Shown in pieces: positions 15,328-25,405 of a stretch of 64,000 bases of DNA; position 1 is the first letter of the stretch; every line of letters starts with the position of its first letter. The stretch spans positions 1-64,000 of the forward strand of contig CAUJHZ010000034.1 in the NCBI GenBank assembly GCA_963205185.1, written 5' to 3'. The stretch comes from Planctomycetota bacterium (GTDB taxonomy: Bacteria; Planctomycetota; Phycisphaerae; Phycisphaerales; UBA5793). Below the pieces are notes generated by a model. That model did no database searches and had not been told where the DNA came from. It saw only the letters and a program-made list of their open reading frames with translations. The position numbers and the translations under genes were made by a program.

Positions 15328-17166
15328 TTATTCGCCACTACCAGCGGGCGGGACCGATCTCGGCGCAGCGATCGGAAACGGGTCCCAGCGGCTCAGATCG
15401 AAGCGCCACCGTCCCGGATCGGGACGCCAGGGCAGCGCGGGGCGCGGGAAGCAGTCGATCGCATCGCTGCCCTCGTGCATTCGCACCAGGCCCAGATCGA
15501 GCGCCATGCCGTCGGTCACCGCGCGCGGCAGCGTGATCGTCACCGTCCAGCGGCTGGGCTCGATTGCGGTTGTGACGTCGCGGGAATCGAGCAGGGCGGA
15601 GCGCTGCCAGTCGCGCACTGAGCCGTCGGGCAGGACGGTCAGCGCGATGACAGGCTCATCGAACGGGCCGAGCAGGATGGTGAGCGATTCGTAGCCGACC
15701 AGCTCGCTCCAGTGGGCGACCGCGTCGGTCGGCCGCGGCGACGGCGGCGCATCACTCGCCGGTTGCGGCAGCGGTTGGGCAAGAGTGCACGAGACCGTCA
15801 GTTGCCACTCGTCGGTGTCGGGATGGCGGCGCACGAGCAGCGCCGAAGGCCGCGCGGGGTCGGCCGCTTCAGGCTCGCCGGCGAGCCACGTCGCCAGCGT
15901 CCAGCTGCGCCAGCCCACCTCGGCGCCATAGCCCGGCGGCAGCACGAGCGCGGACGGCGCGAGCAGCGCGAGCGTGCGGTTGGTGTCGAGCACGCGCACG
16001 ATCAGGCGCTCCGATGGCGGGGACGTCTCGCGATGGAGGCGCGCGCGCGCCACGCTGGCGGGCGCGAGGCTCAGGTCGGTAAGCGGCTCGGGCGAATTGG
16101 CGAACGACATCGAAGCGATCTGCGCCGCGGCCGAGAGATTGGCGCAGGCCAGTCTGACTTCAAGCCCGGCGTCGGATTCGATCCACGGCGCCGCATCGGG
16201 CTGGCTCGACAGCCAGGACTTGATGCGCAGGCGCCACTCTTCATCGCGCGGCGCCTCGGTGAGGCGCGCCAGCAGAATCGCTTCGAGACGGCTGAAATTC
16301 GCGTCCCACGCGGGCCAGGCGGCGAAGCGCTCCGGTCCATCCCACGCCGTGCGAATGAGCATGGTCTGGAGTTGCTGCGAGAGCGCTTCGTCAATGGCGG
16401 TCAGGTCGCGCAGCGCCGCCATCCACCGCCCGCTGGTCTGCCGGCCGAGGATGCGCACGAGCGAAGTTTCGTCGGTTTCGCCCGCCGCCGCGTCGGGATT
16501 GACGTGCCGCCGCCACAGCGCGCGGCGGACCGCTTCCAGTGGCGAGGTAGCGTCGGGCTCGGCCAGATCGCCATCGCGCGCCAGAGGTGCGCTCGATGGC
16601 TCATCGGGATCGGGCGTGACGGGCACAAGCACCGCGCGATCGGCGCCGATGTTGATTCCCGCGCCGGGCCAGGCCGGCGGATCGTCGAGCACGATGACGT
16701 AGGCGGCAACGGGCATGTCGCTCTCGCCCGGCTCCATTTCGAAGATCTCAGCCGGCGGCGACGCCCACGGCCAGTGCGCATAGCGCAAAACCGATCCGGT
16801 CCGGGGTTGATGCGGCCGGGCGCCGAGACGACGCACCGGCAGCGTCACGCTGCTTCCGGCGTCGGTGCGGGCCTGCACGCTCGCGGGGGCGGCGGCCGGC
16901 TGGCCGGTCCAGAGCAGGGGGATGAGCAGCGGCCGATCGGGCAGCGTGGCAATGGAGGCTTCGAGCAGCGCGTAATGGCCGGCGGACTCGGCCGGCGCTT
17001 CGGTCGGGCGCTCTGTGCCGGACGATTTTCCCGTTTTGCACGCGCTCAGGGCAATGCAGACAAAGCCGCACGACAGCGCAACCGATAACCGCTGTGGCCT
17101 CCGCGCAGCGCGAGGCTCGCGGGGCGGACGTGGAGAAGGCGACGGTCTGGAGGATCGTCGGGGCAT
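15328..17166 (-). CDS. large hypothetical lipoprotein
   Basis: 612 residues. The long basic, Pro/Arg-rich leader (1-27) is followed by SVALSCGFVCIALSAC, giving a probable lipobox Cys43; no shorter start is available because ATG or GTG is missing between. No family is recognised. The body is rich in Asp, Pro and Trp with many predicted beta strands (AAYVIVLDDPPAWPG, RWTVTITLPRAVTDG), a middle alpha-helical part (RLEAILLARLTEAPRDEE) and a final Pro/Trp-rich stretch (WRPDPGRWRFDLSRWDPF). The last domain resembles the beta-sandwich region that carries product-like readouts in secreted hydrolases, but no catalytic motif is seen. It is transcribed divergently from the CBM48 gene, with 71 bases between starts. 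Confidence 0.7.
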   Translation of the reverse strand: MPRRSSRPSPSPRPPREPRAARRPQRLSVALSCGFVCIALSACKTGKSSGTERPTEAPAESAGHYALLEASIATLPDRPLLIPLLWTGQPAAAPASVQARTDAGSSVTLPVRRLGARPHQPRTGSVLRYAHWPWASPPAEIFEMEPGESDMPVAAYVIVLDDPPAWPGAGINIGADRAVLVPVTPDPDEPSSAPLARDGDLAEPDATSPLEAVRRALWRRHVNPDAAAGETDETSLVRILGRQTSGRWMAALRDLTAIDEALSQQLQTMLIRTAWDGPERFAAWPAWDANFSRLEAILLARLTEAPRDEEWRLRIKSWLSSQPDAAPWIESDAGLEVRLACANLSAAAQIASMSFANSPEPLTDLSLAPASVARARLHRETSPPSERLIVRVLDTNRTLALLAPSALVLPPGYGAEVGWRSWTLATWLAGEPEAADPARPSALLVRRHPDTDEWQLTVSCTLAQPLPQPASDAPPSPRPTDAVAHWSELVGYESLTILLGPFDEPVIALTVLPDGSVRDWQRSALLDSRDVTTAIEPSRWTVTITLPRAVTDGMALDLGLVRMHEGSDAIDCFPRPALPWRPDPGRWRFDLSRWDPFPIAAPRSVPPAGSGE

Positions 17167-17237
17167 GGGTGGCGGCGGGCCCTCGTCGGCTTGCCGTGAC
17201 TTTAGCGCGGGCAGTCGAAGGAAGGGACGAGTCGATC

Positions 17238-17669
17238 ATGGTCACGCCTCAGCCGCAGGGCACGCACCGCTTCGAAATCTATCTTCCCGAAGCGCGGACG
17301 GTGGCCGTGGCCGGTACGTTCTGCGAATGGTCGCCCCAGCGCCACCCCATGCAGCGGCGCGGCGACGGCTGGTGGACGGCGGAAATCGAGATCGAGCCCG
17401 GCGATCATTCGTTTCAATACGTCGTGGATGATCGCGAGTGGGTCGCGGACTTTGCGGCCAGCGGCGTGGAGCGCAACGGCTTTGGCTGCTGGGTGAGCCG
17501 GCTGCACGTCAAGCCGCGCTCGAGCCGGCCGATGCTCGATCGCGAACTCGAAGCGATCGTCGAACTCGTGCGCGAAGCGGCCGACCGCCTGCGCGACCCG
17601 GCCCCGCGCCCGCTGGCGTTCCCGCGCTCAGCCGAAGTCGCGGATGACGACGAGCGACTGGTGGCCTGA
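17238..17669 (+). CDS. free-standing CBM48 (AMPK-beta-type) glycogen-binding protein
   Basis: 143 residues from ATG 17238 (GAAGG about 12 bases upstream). Residues 9-75 form a CBM48 domain: VAVAGTFCEWSPQRHPM, then GWWTAEIEIEPGDHSFQYVV and DDREWVADF. The aromatic ladder that stacks on alpha-glucan (Trp after Glu, Trp in the GDGWW turn) is present. The C-terminal 60 residues are a charged helix (LDREL, AIVELVREAADRL). It is cytoplasmic by sequence. A second CBM48 is fused to the ParA ATPase at 3626-4990, and both may target glycogen. No glycogen enzyme gene is in the window. Confidence 0.85.
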   Translation: MVTPQPQGTHRFEIYLPEARTVAVAGTFCEWSPQRHPMQRRGDGWWTAEIEIEPGDHSFQYVVDDREWVADFAASGVERNGFGCWVSRLHVKPRSSRPMLDRELEAIVELVREAADRLRDPAPRPLAFPRSAEVADDDERLVA

Positions 17670-17677
17670 GTCTTGAC

Positions 17678-18223
17678 TCACCTGCCCGCGCACCGTTCGA
17701 ACGCCGGAAGATGATGTTCTGCGGATGCCCAGCGCAACCGTTCGAACGCGTCTCGAGCGTCCTGTTGCTCAATGGTCGGCAGCAGCCGATCGTACAGGGC
17801 GATGTTCTCTCGCTCCGACTTGGCGGCCACAACACACGCCTCCGAGCGCGTGGCCGGCACTTCGAATTCGAATGAACCATACGGGTTGGCCGGCGCCTGC
17901 ACGCCATACTTTTCCAGCAGCGGGGTCAGCAACATCTGATGACGGCGCTCGGCCTGGACAATGTTGACGAACGGTCTGACCTCACCCATGGAGGAGATGA
18001 TCGCTGCATACAACGCCTCGGCGCGGCGTTCGTCGTCCAGAGCGGCGAGCAGTGCCAGTTGCGTGGGTTCGTCGAGCATCGCCACGCGCTGCGCGTCGGC
18101 AGATTCGCTCAGTGCCGTGGAGCTTGTGTTCTGGCTGCTGCACGACATGCTGACGCCGGTCGCCAAGGTCAGCATCGCAGCGTGGCGGAAGAGGGATCTC
18201 ATTGAAGTCGCTTTCCGGTTCAT
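17678..18223 (-). CDS. DUF2202 ferritin-like lipoprotein
   Basis: 181 residues; ATG preceded by GGGAAGTGAG. The leader HAAMLTLATGVSMSC gives a lipobox-like site at about Cys28. The body matches DUF2202: ALLAALDDERRAEALY (first helix, Asp/Glu-Arg-Arg with a metal-type Glu), FVNIVQAERRHQMLL (second helix, Glu-x-x-His), and EACVVAAKSERENIALYDRL and HHLPAFERCAG. Such four-helix ferritin-like proteins usually hold a di-metal centre, but the biological role is unproven. A second ATG at residue 8 is possible. It is single and convergent with the CBM48 gene, with 8 bases between stops. Confidence 0.8.
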   Translation of the reverse strand: MNRKATSMRSLFRHAAMLTLATGVSMSCSSQNTSSTALSESADAQRVAMLDEPTQLALLAALDDERRAEALYAAIISSMGEVRPFVNIVQAERRHQMLLTPLLEKYGVQAPANPYGSFEFEVPATRSEACVVAAKSERENIALYDRLLPTIEQQDARDAFERLRWASAEHHLPAFERCAGR

Positions 18224-18561
18224 GGCTCACTTCCCGTCGAGTGATGGCTGGCGGCGCGTGGCCGCTTGTGGTGTGTTCGCTGGCGCTACCTGAGTGTCAC
18301 CCGACTTACCTCGCGCGGCCACGGGGAATCTCCCCCCGGATCTGTGGAGCGTGAAATCAGCGGCACCGCCTTTCCGAACGCATCCTCCGGCGGTGCATCG
18401 AGTCTTCGGGTCGGCGCGTTTGTCGGCAGGGCTCACGAAGTTCACAGCGCGTCCCAAGAGCCGTGTTTTCGGACAGGTCGTCTCCCGCGGAGGCGCGAAG
18501 AGTCTACGACGGATAGGATTGCTCCGATAGGGCAGCAGGTCGTGTGCTTGGGGGGCCATCA
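18224..18561. other. intergenic region between divergent genes
   Basis: 338 bases separate the starts of the DUF2202 gene (minus) and the propeller-like gene (plus), so both promoters should lie here. Open frames in it lack ribosome-binding sites and coding character. No riboswitch or operator was recognised. A G-rich stretch (18550-18556) just before the ATG at 18562 serves as the ribosome-binding site. Confidence 0.4.
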
Positions 18562-18933
18562 ATGGCTTCGGAAATGGCTCAATCGTCCGCAACGGCGGAG
18601 CGTCGAGTCGAAGATCTCATCTTCGTCGGCTTCAACTCGCGCGTGGCGGCGCTGGATCGCTACAGCGGCGAACTCGTCTGGCAGTGGAAGAGCCCCAAGG
18701 GCAGCGGGTTTGTGTCGCTGCTGCTCGACGGCGACCGATTGATTGCATCAGTGAACGGCTACACGTACTGCCTCGAACCGCTCTTCGGCCAGCAGGTCTG
18801 GGCGAATCCGCTGCGCGGCTTTGGGGTTGGCGTGCCCTCGCTGGCGAGCGTGCGCGGCATGACGGGCGCCAGCGGCATGGGCGCCCGCGCCGCGCAGCAG
18901 CAGCACGCCGCCGCAGCGGCCGCGGCGGGGTAG
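18562..18933 (+). CDS. small PQQ-type beta-propeller fragment protein
   Basis: About 123 residues from ATG 18562, with a G-rich site upstream. It contains two incomplete propeller blades: DLIFVGFNSRVAALDRYSGE followed by LVWQWKSP, and DRLIASVNGYTYCLEPLFGQ followed by QVWANPL. The Ala-Leu-Asp-x-x-x-Gly-x-x-x-Trp pattern is the PQQ-dehydrogenase-like repeat. A full propeller needs six to eight blades, so this must be a truncated or self-assembling form. The tail is Ala/Gln low complexity. First gene of a probable three-gene operon: 18 bases to the next gene. Confidence 0.65.
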   Translation: MASEMAQSSATAERRVEDLIFVGFNSRVAALDRYSGELVWQWKSPKGSGFVSLLLDGDRLIASVNGYTYCLEPLFGQQVWANPLRGFGVGVPSLASVRGMTGASGMGARAAQQQHAAAAAAAG

Positions 18934-18951
18934 TGCACAGGAGAGCTCCAC

Positions 18952-19635
18952 ATGGGCGAGTCGGACATTCCGGATTTCAAACCGATGACTCCGCCGCCCG
19001 GGCCGGGCGAGGATGGACTGCGTGCGGCAGGCGAGGTGCGCGTGCCGCCCGTGGGCACGGCCCCGCCGACGTATCGGCCCTATTACGAGCGGCCGCAGGA
19101 GTCGGCGTGGCCGAAGGTGATCGGCATCATCTGCATCGTGTTCGGCTCGCTGGGTTCGCTCGGCGGGTTCTGCGGGGCGCTGGGCAGCCTGCTGCAGGGT
19201 TTCATCGGCAGAGTCGCGCAGAACGCCGGGCAGTCGCAGGAGACGCTGGAAGCGATGGCCCGGTACACGCCGTACACCGCAGCAGCCAACATACTTGGGC
19301 TGGGCGTGGCGGTCGTGCTGCTCGTGGGCGGCATCGGGCTGGTCAAACGCCTGCGCTGGTCGCGCGCAGCACTGCTGCACTGGTCGTGGATGAAGATGCT
19401 GGTGGCCATCTTGGTCGGCGTACTGGGATACCTGATGCAGCAGGCCCAGTTCGAGGCGATGCAGAACGATCCCAACTTCTCCGGGCAGATGCCGGCGATG
19501 TTCGGATCTTTCATGCGCGCTGCCGGCGCCGTCGGGTTGGTCCTGCAGATCGTCTGGTCCTGGGCCCTGCCGATCTTCACGCTCATCTGGTTCAACCGGC
19601 GGCCGATTCGCGAAGAGGTGAGCCAATGGGGTTGA
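18952..19635 (+). CDS. hypothetical four-helix integral membrane protein
   Basis: 227 residues; ATG preceded by AGGAGAG. The first 50 residues are Pro-rich and cytoplasmic-looking (MTPPPGPGEDGL). Four hydrophobic segments follow: IGIICIVFGSLGSLGGFCGA, ANILGLGVAVVLLVGGIGLV, MLVAILVGVLGYLM and AVGLVLQIVWSWALPIFTLI. No catalytic or transport motif. A probable partner of the zinc-ribbon membrane protein 22 bases downstream. Confidence 0.7.
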   Translation: MGESDIPDFKPMTPPPGPGEDGLRAAGEVRVPPVGTAPPTYRPYYERPQESAWPKVIGIICIVFGSLGSLGGFCGALGSLLQGFIGRVAQNAGQSQETLEAMARYTPYTAAANILGLGVAVVLLVGGIGLVKRLRWSRAALLHWSWMKMLVAILVGVLGYLMQQAQFEAMQNDPNFSGQMPAMFGSFMRAAGAVGLVLQIVWSWALPIFTLIWFNRRPIREEVSQWG

Positions 19636-19657
19636 TTGCAGCGGGCGGAGCGGCGCG

Positions 19658-21136
19658 ATGAACTGCAAGACGTGCGGCTATGCGCTGTGGAACCTCCGCG
19701 CCCGCGTGTGCCCGGAGTGCGGCCAAGGCTTCAGCCCGGCGGATTTCGAATTCGCGCCTACGAGCGTCAAGTTCTGCTGCCCGCACTGCAATCAGGAGTA
19801 CTACGGCACCGATGCCCGCGGCCACCTCGTGCCGCGCGAGTTTGAATGCGTGACGTGCACGAAGCCCATCACCATGGATGAGATGGTGGTGCTGCCCGCG
19901 CAGGGCCTGCGCGAAGCGGACACGGCGCCCTACCAGGTGCCGTGGCTCGTGCGGCTCGACAAGGGGCGCCTGAGCGCGTGGTTCCGCACGGTGGGGTGGG
20001 GTTTCGGCATGTCGCCGCAGGTCGGGCGGTCGCTGGGAACGCAGGCCGCCACGGGTACTGCGTTTGGCTTCGGCGTCAGCGTCCTTTTCATCATGGTGCT
20101 GCTCTCTGCAGGGTGGTTCGCCGGGGTGATGACGGCGAGCGACGCGCCGGGTGGATTCGCGCTGCAACTGGTGGTCGGCACCGCCGTGGCGCTGCTCTGT
20201 TCGCTGGCAGTCGCCGCGGCGCTGCTGGGGATTGTCATCGCCACGGCGCACGGCGTGCTGCGCATGATGGGCGAAGGAACGCGCGGCATGGGCCGCAGCA
20301 CGGAAGCGATCGCCTACACGACCGGGCCGATGCTGACGATGGCGGTGCCGTGCATGGGCATCTACATCCTGCCGCTCGGGTGGATCTGGTGGATGGTCGG
20401 CGGCGCGCTGGCACTGGCCGGAGCGCAGCAGGCGAAGACCTGGAAGTGCTTCGTGGCGATGGCCGTGCCCGGCGTGGTGCTGCCGGGCATTCCGATCGCG
20501 TCGGTGATCATTTCGATTTTCTCGACCATCGGCGCTTTCAGCGCGGCGATGCCGCCGACTGCTTCCGCCACCCTCGGCACGGACTTTTCCGTGACGACGC
20601 TCGCCATGGCGTGGCGGGCCGAGGCGGCGATGCAGAGCGGGCCCGTGACCGCACACGGCAGCTCGCTGATGAAAAGCGGCATCGTGAGTTCCGGCGCCTA
20701 CCTGACCGCCGACGCAACGCTGTCGCCGGCGGATGTGCCGATCGGCTCGCTCACGCTGGCCGACTTTACGGGCGGGCCGCTCTCATCGGTGCAACAGCAG
20801 TCCATCGATGCGGCGAGCGCATCGCTTTCTTCCGCGACGATCGCGCATCGCGTCGGCGACATGGTCTTCACCTACCACGGCGTGGACCGCGGGCCGAAGT
20901 CCGATCGCTTGTGGATCATCATCGCCTGGCCCGATCGCACGGGCGCGGCAGCGCTCGATCCCGCGTACGAGATTGTCGTCGGCCGCGCCGATGGCGAGAC
21001 GCGCACCTACGCCGTCGCGGACTTTCCCGCGCAACTGCAATACCAGAACATGATCCGCGCCCAGAACAATCTCGCCCCGCTGCCCATGCCCGACACCGTG
21101 ACCCAGGAGCAGCCGGCGCTGGCGCCCGAGCGTTAG
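19658..21136 (+). CDS. zinc-ribbon multi-helix membrane protein
   Basis: 492 residues; ATG preceded by GGCGGAGCGG. The N-terminal 75 residues hold two or three zinc-ribbon knuckles: CKTCGYALWNLRARVCPECG, then CCPHC and CVTCTKPIT. A cytosolic stretch is followed by several hydrophobic segments (about 145-290; VSVLFIMVLLSAGWFAGVM, MAVPCMGIYILPLGWIWWM, AVPGVVLPGIPIASVIISIF) and a long soluble C-terminal domain of mixed alpha/beta character (LWIIIAWPDRTG, YEIVVGRADGETRTYAV). The knuckle form CxxCG-(16)-CPECG is common in planctomycetal proteins. Function unknown. Its stop lies 7 bases from the stop of bipA on the other strand. Confidence 0.75.
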   Translation: MNCKTCGYALWNLRARVCPECGQGFSPADFEFAPTSVKFCCPHCNQEYYGTDARGHLVPREFECVTCTKPITMDEMVVLPAQGLREADTAPYQVPWLVRLDKGRLSAWFRTVGWGFGMSPQVGRSLGTQAATGTAFGFGVSVLFIMVLLSAGWFAGVMTASDAPGGFALQLVVGTAVALLCSLAVAAALLGIVIATAHGVLRMMGEGTRGMGRSTEAIAYTTGPMLTMAVPCMGIYILPLGWIWWMVGGALALAGAQQAKTWKCFVAMAVPGVVLPGIPIASVIISIFSTIGAFSAAMPPTASATLGTDFSVTTLAMAWRAEAAMQSGPVTAHGSSLMKSGIVSSGAYLTADATLSPADVPIGSLTLADFTGGPLSSVQQQSIDAASASLSSATIAHRVGDMVFTYHGVDRGPKSDRLWIIIAWPDRTGAAALDPAYEIVVGRADGETRTYAVADFPAQLQYQNMIRAQNNLAPLPMPDTVTQEQPALAPER

Positions 21137-21143
21137 GCAAACA

Positions 21144-22976
<1,833 letters not shown>

Positions 22977-23120
22977 GGCGGGCGTTCCGGGAGGTGTGTG
23001 AACGGTGATTGTAGGATGCGAGGGCCCGCGCGCGGGGGAGGTGGATAACCGAATCAACCGGGCGGCCGTATGATCCAGTCCGTCAGAGAATCATCTGCAA
23101 GCCGCATCCGGAGCACCATC

Positions 23121-24287
23121 ATGAGTTGCAGCGTCGTCTATGCCCTGGCCGGAGCCGCGGCGGTTTCGAGCGCGGCACTCGCGCAGCCCCATGAGCCGGT
23201 CGCGTCGGGGAGCGAGCAGGTACACGTCATCACCTTCCCGCACCAGGCCGACCTGTGGGACGCAGCGCTCTCGCCCGACGGTCGGCTGCACGTGGTCTAC
23301 TCCGTCAAAGCGGCGGGCCAGGGGCGGCGCGGGGCATCGAGTCTCTACTACGTGGCCACGAGCGATGCGAGCCATCAGCGCTGGCTCGATCCGAGGCTGG
23401 TCCCAACCGGCGAACTTCCCGCCACGGTGGGAGGCGAGCGCCAGCCGCTGATTGCCGTGATGCCCCGCGATGTCGTACTCGTCGCGTGGCCCAGCGGCGG
23501 GATGATCGGCGCTGTGCGAAGCGCGGATAACGGCGGGTCGTGGGTGGCGGTCTCGCCGCGCGCCGCCAACGCGCCCGGCCACGCCGACACTATGACCATG
23601 GGCGCGAGCCCCGGCGGCCGCGTCGCGTTTGCCTGGACGGACACGGCGGTGATGGGTCGAGGCGATGATGAACTGGCCGCGCCGCTGCACGTGGCCATCT
23701 CGACCAACAGCGGCGCGACGTACGCCTCGCCCACGGCCATCAACACCGATCTGCCCGGCGCGTGCGTGTGCTGCACGCCTGATGTGGCGTTTGACGACTC
23801 GGGTGATCTCTGGGTCGCGTACCGCACGAGCAGCGAGAACATCAAGGAAATCTGTGTGGCGCGCGTGGGCTTGGACGGGGCCGTCACCGGCGTCATTGTG
23901 AGTCGCGACGAGTGGCATCTCAAGGGCTGCCCGATGAACGGGCCTGAATTGGCCGTGAGCGGCGACGGCGGCAAGGTGAGCGTCACGTGGACGCGCGACA
24001 CGCTGATCCGCGGCGCCGTCAGCGCCGATGGCGGGCAGAAGTTTGGCGAGGTATTCGACCTCGGCGCGGGCAGAGTGCACAACGGCGCCGCACGCGGCGG
24101 GGCTTTGCGCATCAACTGGGAGTCGGGCGGCAGTCTCATCGTGGCCGATCCGGCGCAGCGCGAGCAGCAGCAGGCCCTGCGCGTGAGTCGCGCGGCGACG
24201 ATGCTGGTTACCGCCGACGGTCGGACACTGCTCGTGACGGCCGCGGCGAAGGATGAGTCACCCGCAGCGGAGGAGCCGCATCATTGA
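23121..24287 (+). CDS. secreted BNR/sialidase-fold hypothetical protein with a Cys cluster
   Basis: About 388 residues from ATG 23121 (GGAG at correct spacing); an ATG at 23070 is possible. The leader VVYALAGAAAVSSAALA ends in an AxA-type site. The body shows repeated propeller strands with Asp-box-like turns (SADNGGSWVAV, STNSGATYASP, SADGGQKFGEV), the neuraminidase-like BNR signature. The usual sialidase catalytic Arg triad is not evident. Notable is GACVCCTPDVAF followed 50 residues later by KGCPMNG; four Cys in this arrangement could bind a metal or form disulfides. Exported beta-propeller of unknown ligand. Confidence 0.75.
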   Translation: MSCSVVYALAGAAAVSSAALAQPHEPVASGSEQVHVITFPHQADLWDAALSPDGRLHVVYSVKAAGQGRRGASSLYYVATSDASHQRWLDPRLVPTGELPATVGGERQPLIAVMPRDVVLVAWPSGGMIGAVRSADNGGSWVAVSPRAANAPGHADTMTMGASPGGRVAFAWTDTAVMGRGDDELAAPLHVAISTNSGATYASPTAINTDLPGACVCCTPDVAFDDSGDLWVAYRTSSENIKEICVARVGLDGAVTGVIVSRDEWHLKGCPMNGPELAVSGDGGKVSVTWTRDTLIRGAVSADGGQKFGEVFDLGAGRVHNGAARGGALRINWESGGSLIVADPAQREQQQALRVSRAATMLVTADGRTLLVTAAAKDESPAAEEPHH

Positions 24288-24320
24288 CTGGCGCCCCGGC
24301 GGCCGGCTGGCGAACTGGTG

Positions 24321-25361
24321 TTAGCCGAATTGTGCCGCGATGCCTGCTTGATTCACCGGCCGGATCACCCCGCGCTCAGTCACAATCGCGGTGATGAGTT
24401 CGGCGGGCGTGACGTCGAACGCGGGGCTGAAGACGCGGGCATCGCCCGGCGCGGTGCGGCGGCCGAAGCCTTCGGTGATCTCCTCGGCGGCGCGATGCTC
24501 GATGGGAATATCGGCGCCGCTGGGGCAGTCGAGATCGATCGTGCTGGTGGGCGCCGCGATGACGAAGGGAATGCCGTGGTGCCGCGCGAGCACGGCCACG
24601 CCGTAGGTGCCGATCTTGTTGGCGGCGTCGCCGTTGGCGGCGATGCGATCGGCGCCGGTGATGACGGCGGTGATGCGCTTCTGAGCCATGGCCGTGGCCG
24701 CGGTGGAGTCGGTGATAATCGACACGTCGATCCCGGCCTGGCTGAGTTCCCATGCCGTCAGCCGCGAGCCCTGCAGCAGCGGGCGCGTCTCGTCGGCGAG
24801 GATGGTGATGGGCAGGCCGAGTTCGGCGGCGCGGTACATCGGCGCCGTGGCCGTGCCGATGCCCCCCGTGGCCAGCGCGCCCGCGTTGCAATGCGTGAGC
24901 AGGTGGAGGCGGTCGCCCGTGAGTTCGCGCAGCAGCTTCAGCCCGTGCTCGCCGATGGCGCGGCAGGCTGCGCGGTCTTCTTCGTGAATCGCCAGCGCTT
25001 CGGAAAGCAGATGGTCGCGCAGATTCTCATCGCGGATTGGCGCGGCGGATTTCCTGAGGCGCTCGATGGCCCGGAAGAGGTTCACGGCAGTGGGGCGGCT
25101 GGTGGCGAGGTGATCGGCGGCGGCGAGGAAACCGGCGCGGGCATCGCGCTGCTGGGCGCCGAGGACGCAGCCGTACGCCGCGGCGATGCCGATCGCCGGC
25201 GCGCCGCGCACCGAGAGACGCCGGATCGCCTGCCAGACGCTCTGGACATCGCGGCAGTCGAGCCACTCGGTCTGCGAAGGCAGTTGCGTCTGGTCCAGCA
25301 GGCGGAGATGTCCGCTCACCGCATCGCCGACCCACTCCATGTGTTTCACAGGCTCGTGCAT
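24321..25361 (-). CDS. mtnA: S-methyl-5-thioribose-1-phosphate isomerase
   Basis: 346 residues, the normal family length. Hallmarks: RGAPAIGIAAAYG, RPTAVNLFRAIER, HCNAGALATGG (catalytic Cys), DETRPLLQGSRLTAWEL, ITGADRIAANGDAANKIGT (catalytic Asp) and the substrate loop RAAEEITEGFG. It converts 5-methylthioribose 1-phosphate to the ribulose form in the methionine salvage pathway. No other salvage gene is adjacent. It stands 45 bases from galE on the same strand, so the two may be co-transcribed. Confidence 0.97.
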   Translation of the reverse strand: MHEPVKHMEWVGDAVSGHLRLLDQTQLPSQTEWLDCRDVQSVWQAIRRLSVRGAPAIGIAAAYGCVLGAQQRDARAGFLAAADHLATSRPTAVNLFRAIERLRKSAAPIRDENLRDHLLSEALAIHEEDRAACRAIGEHGLKLLRELTGDRLHLLTHCNAGALATGGIGTATAPMYRAAELGLPITILADETRPLLQGSRLTAWELSQAGIDVSIITDSTAATAMAQKRITAVITGADRIAANGDAANKIGTYGVAVLARHHGIPFVIAAPTSTIDLDCPSGADIPIEHRAAEEITEGFGRRTAPGDARVFSPAFDVTPAELITAIVTERGVIRPVNQAGIAAQFG

Positions 25362-25405
25362 GGCGATGGCGCAACAGGGGGCGCGTGTCAGTGAAGGTCA
25401 GACGA

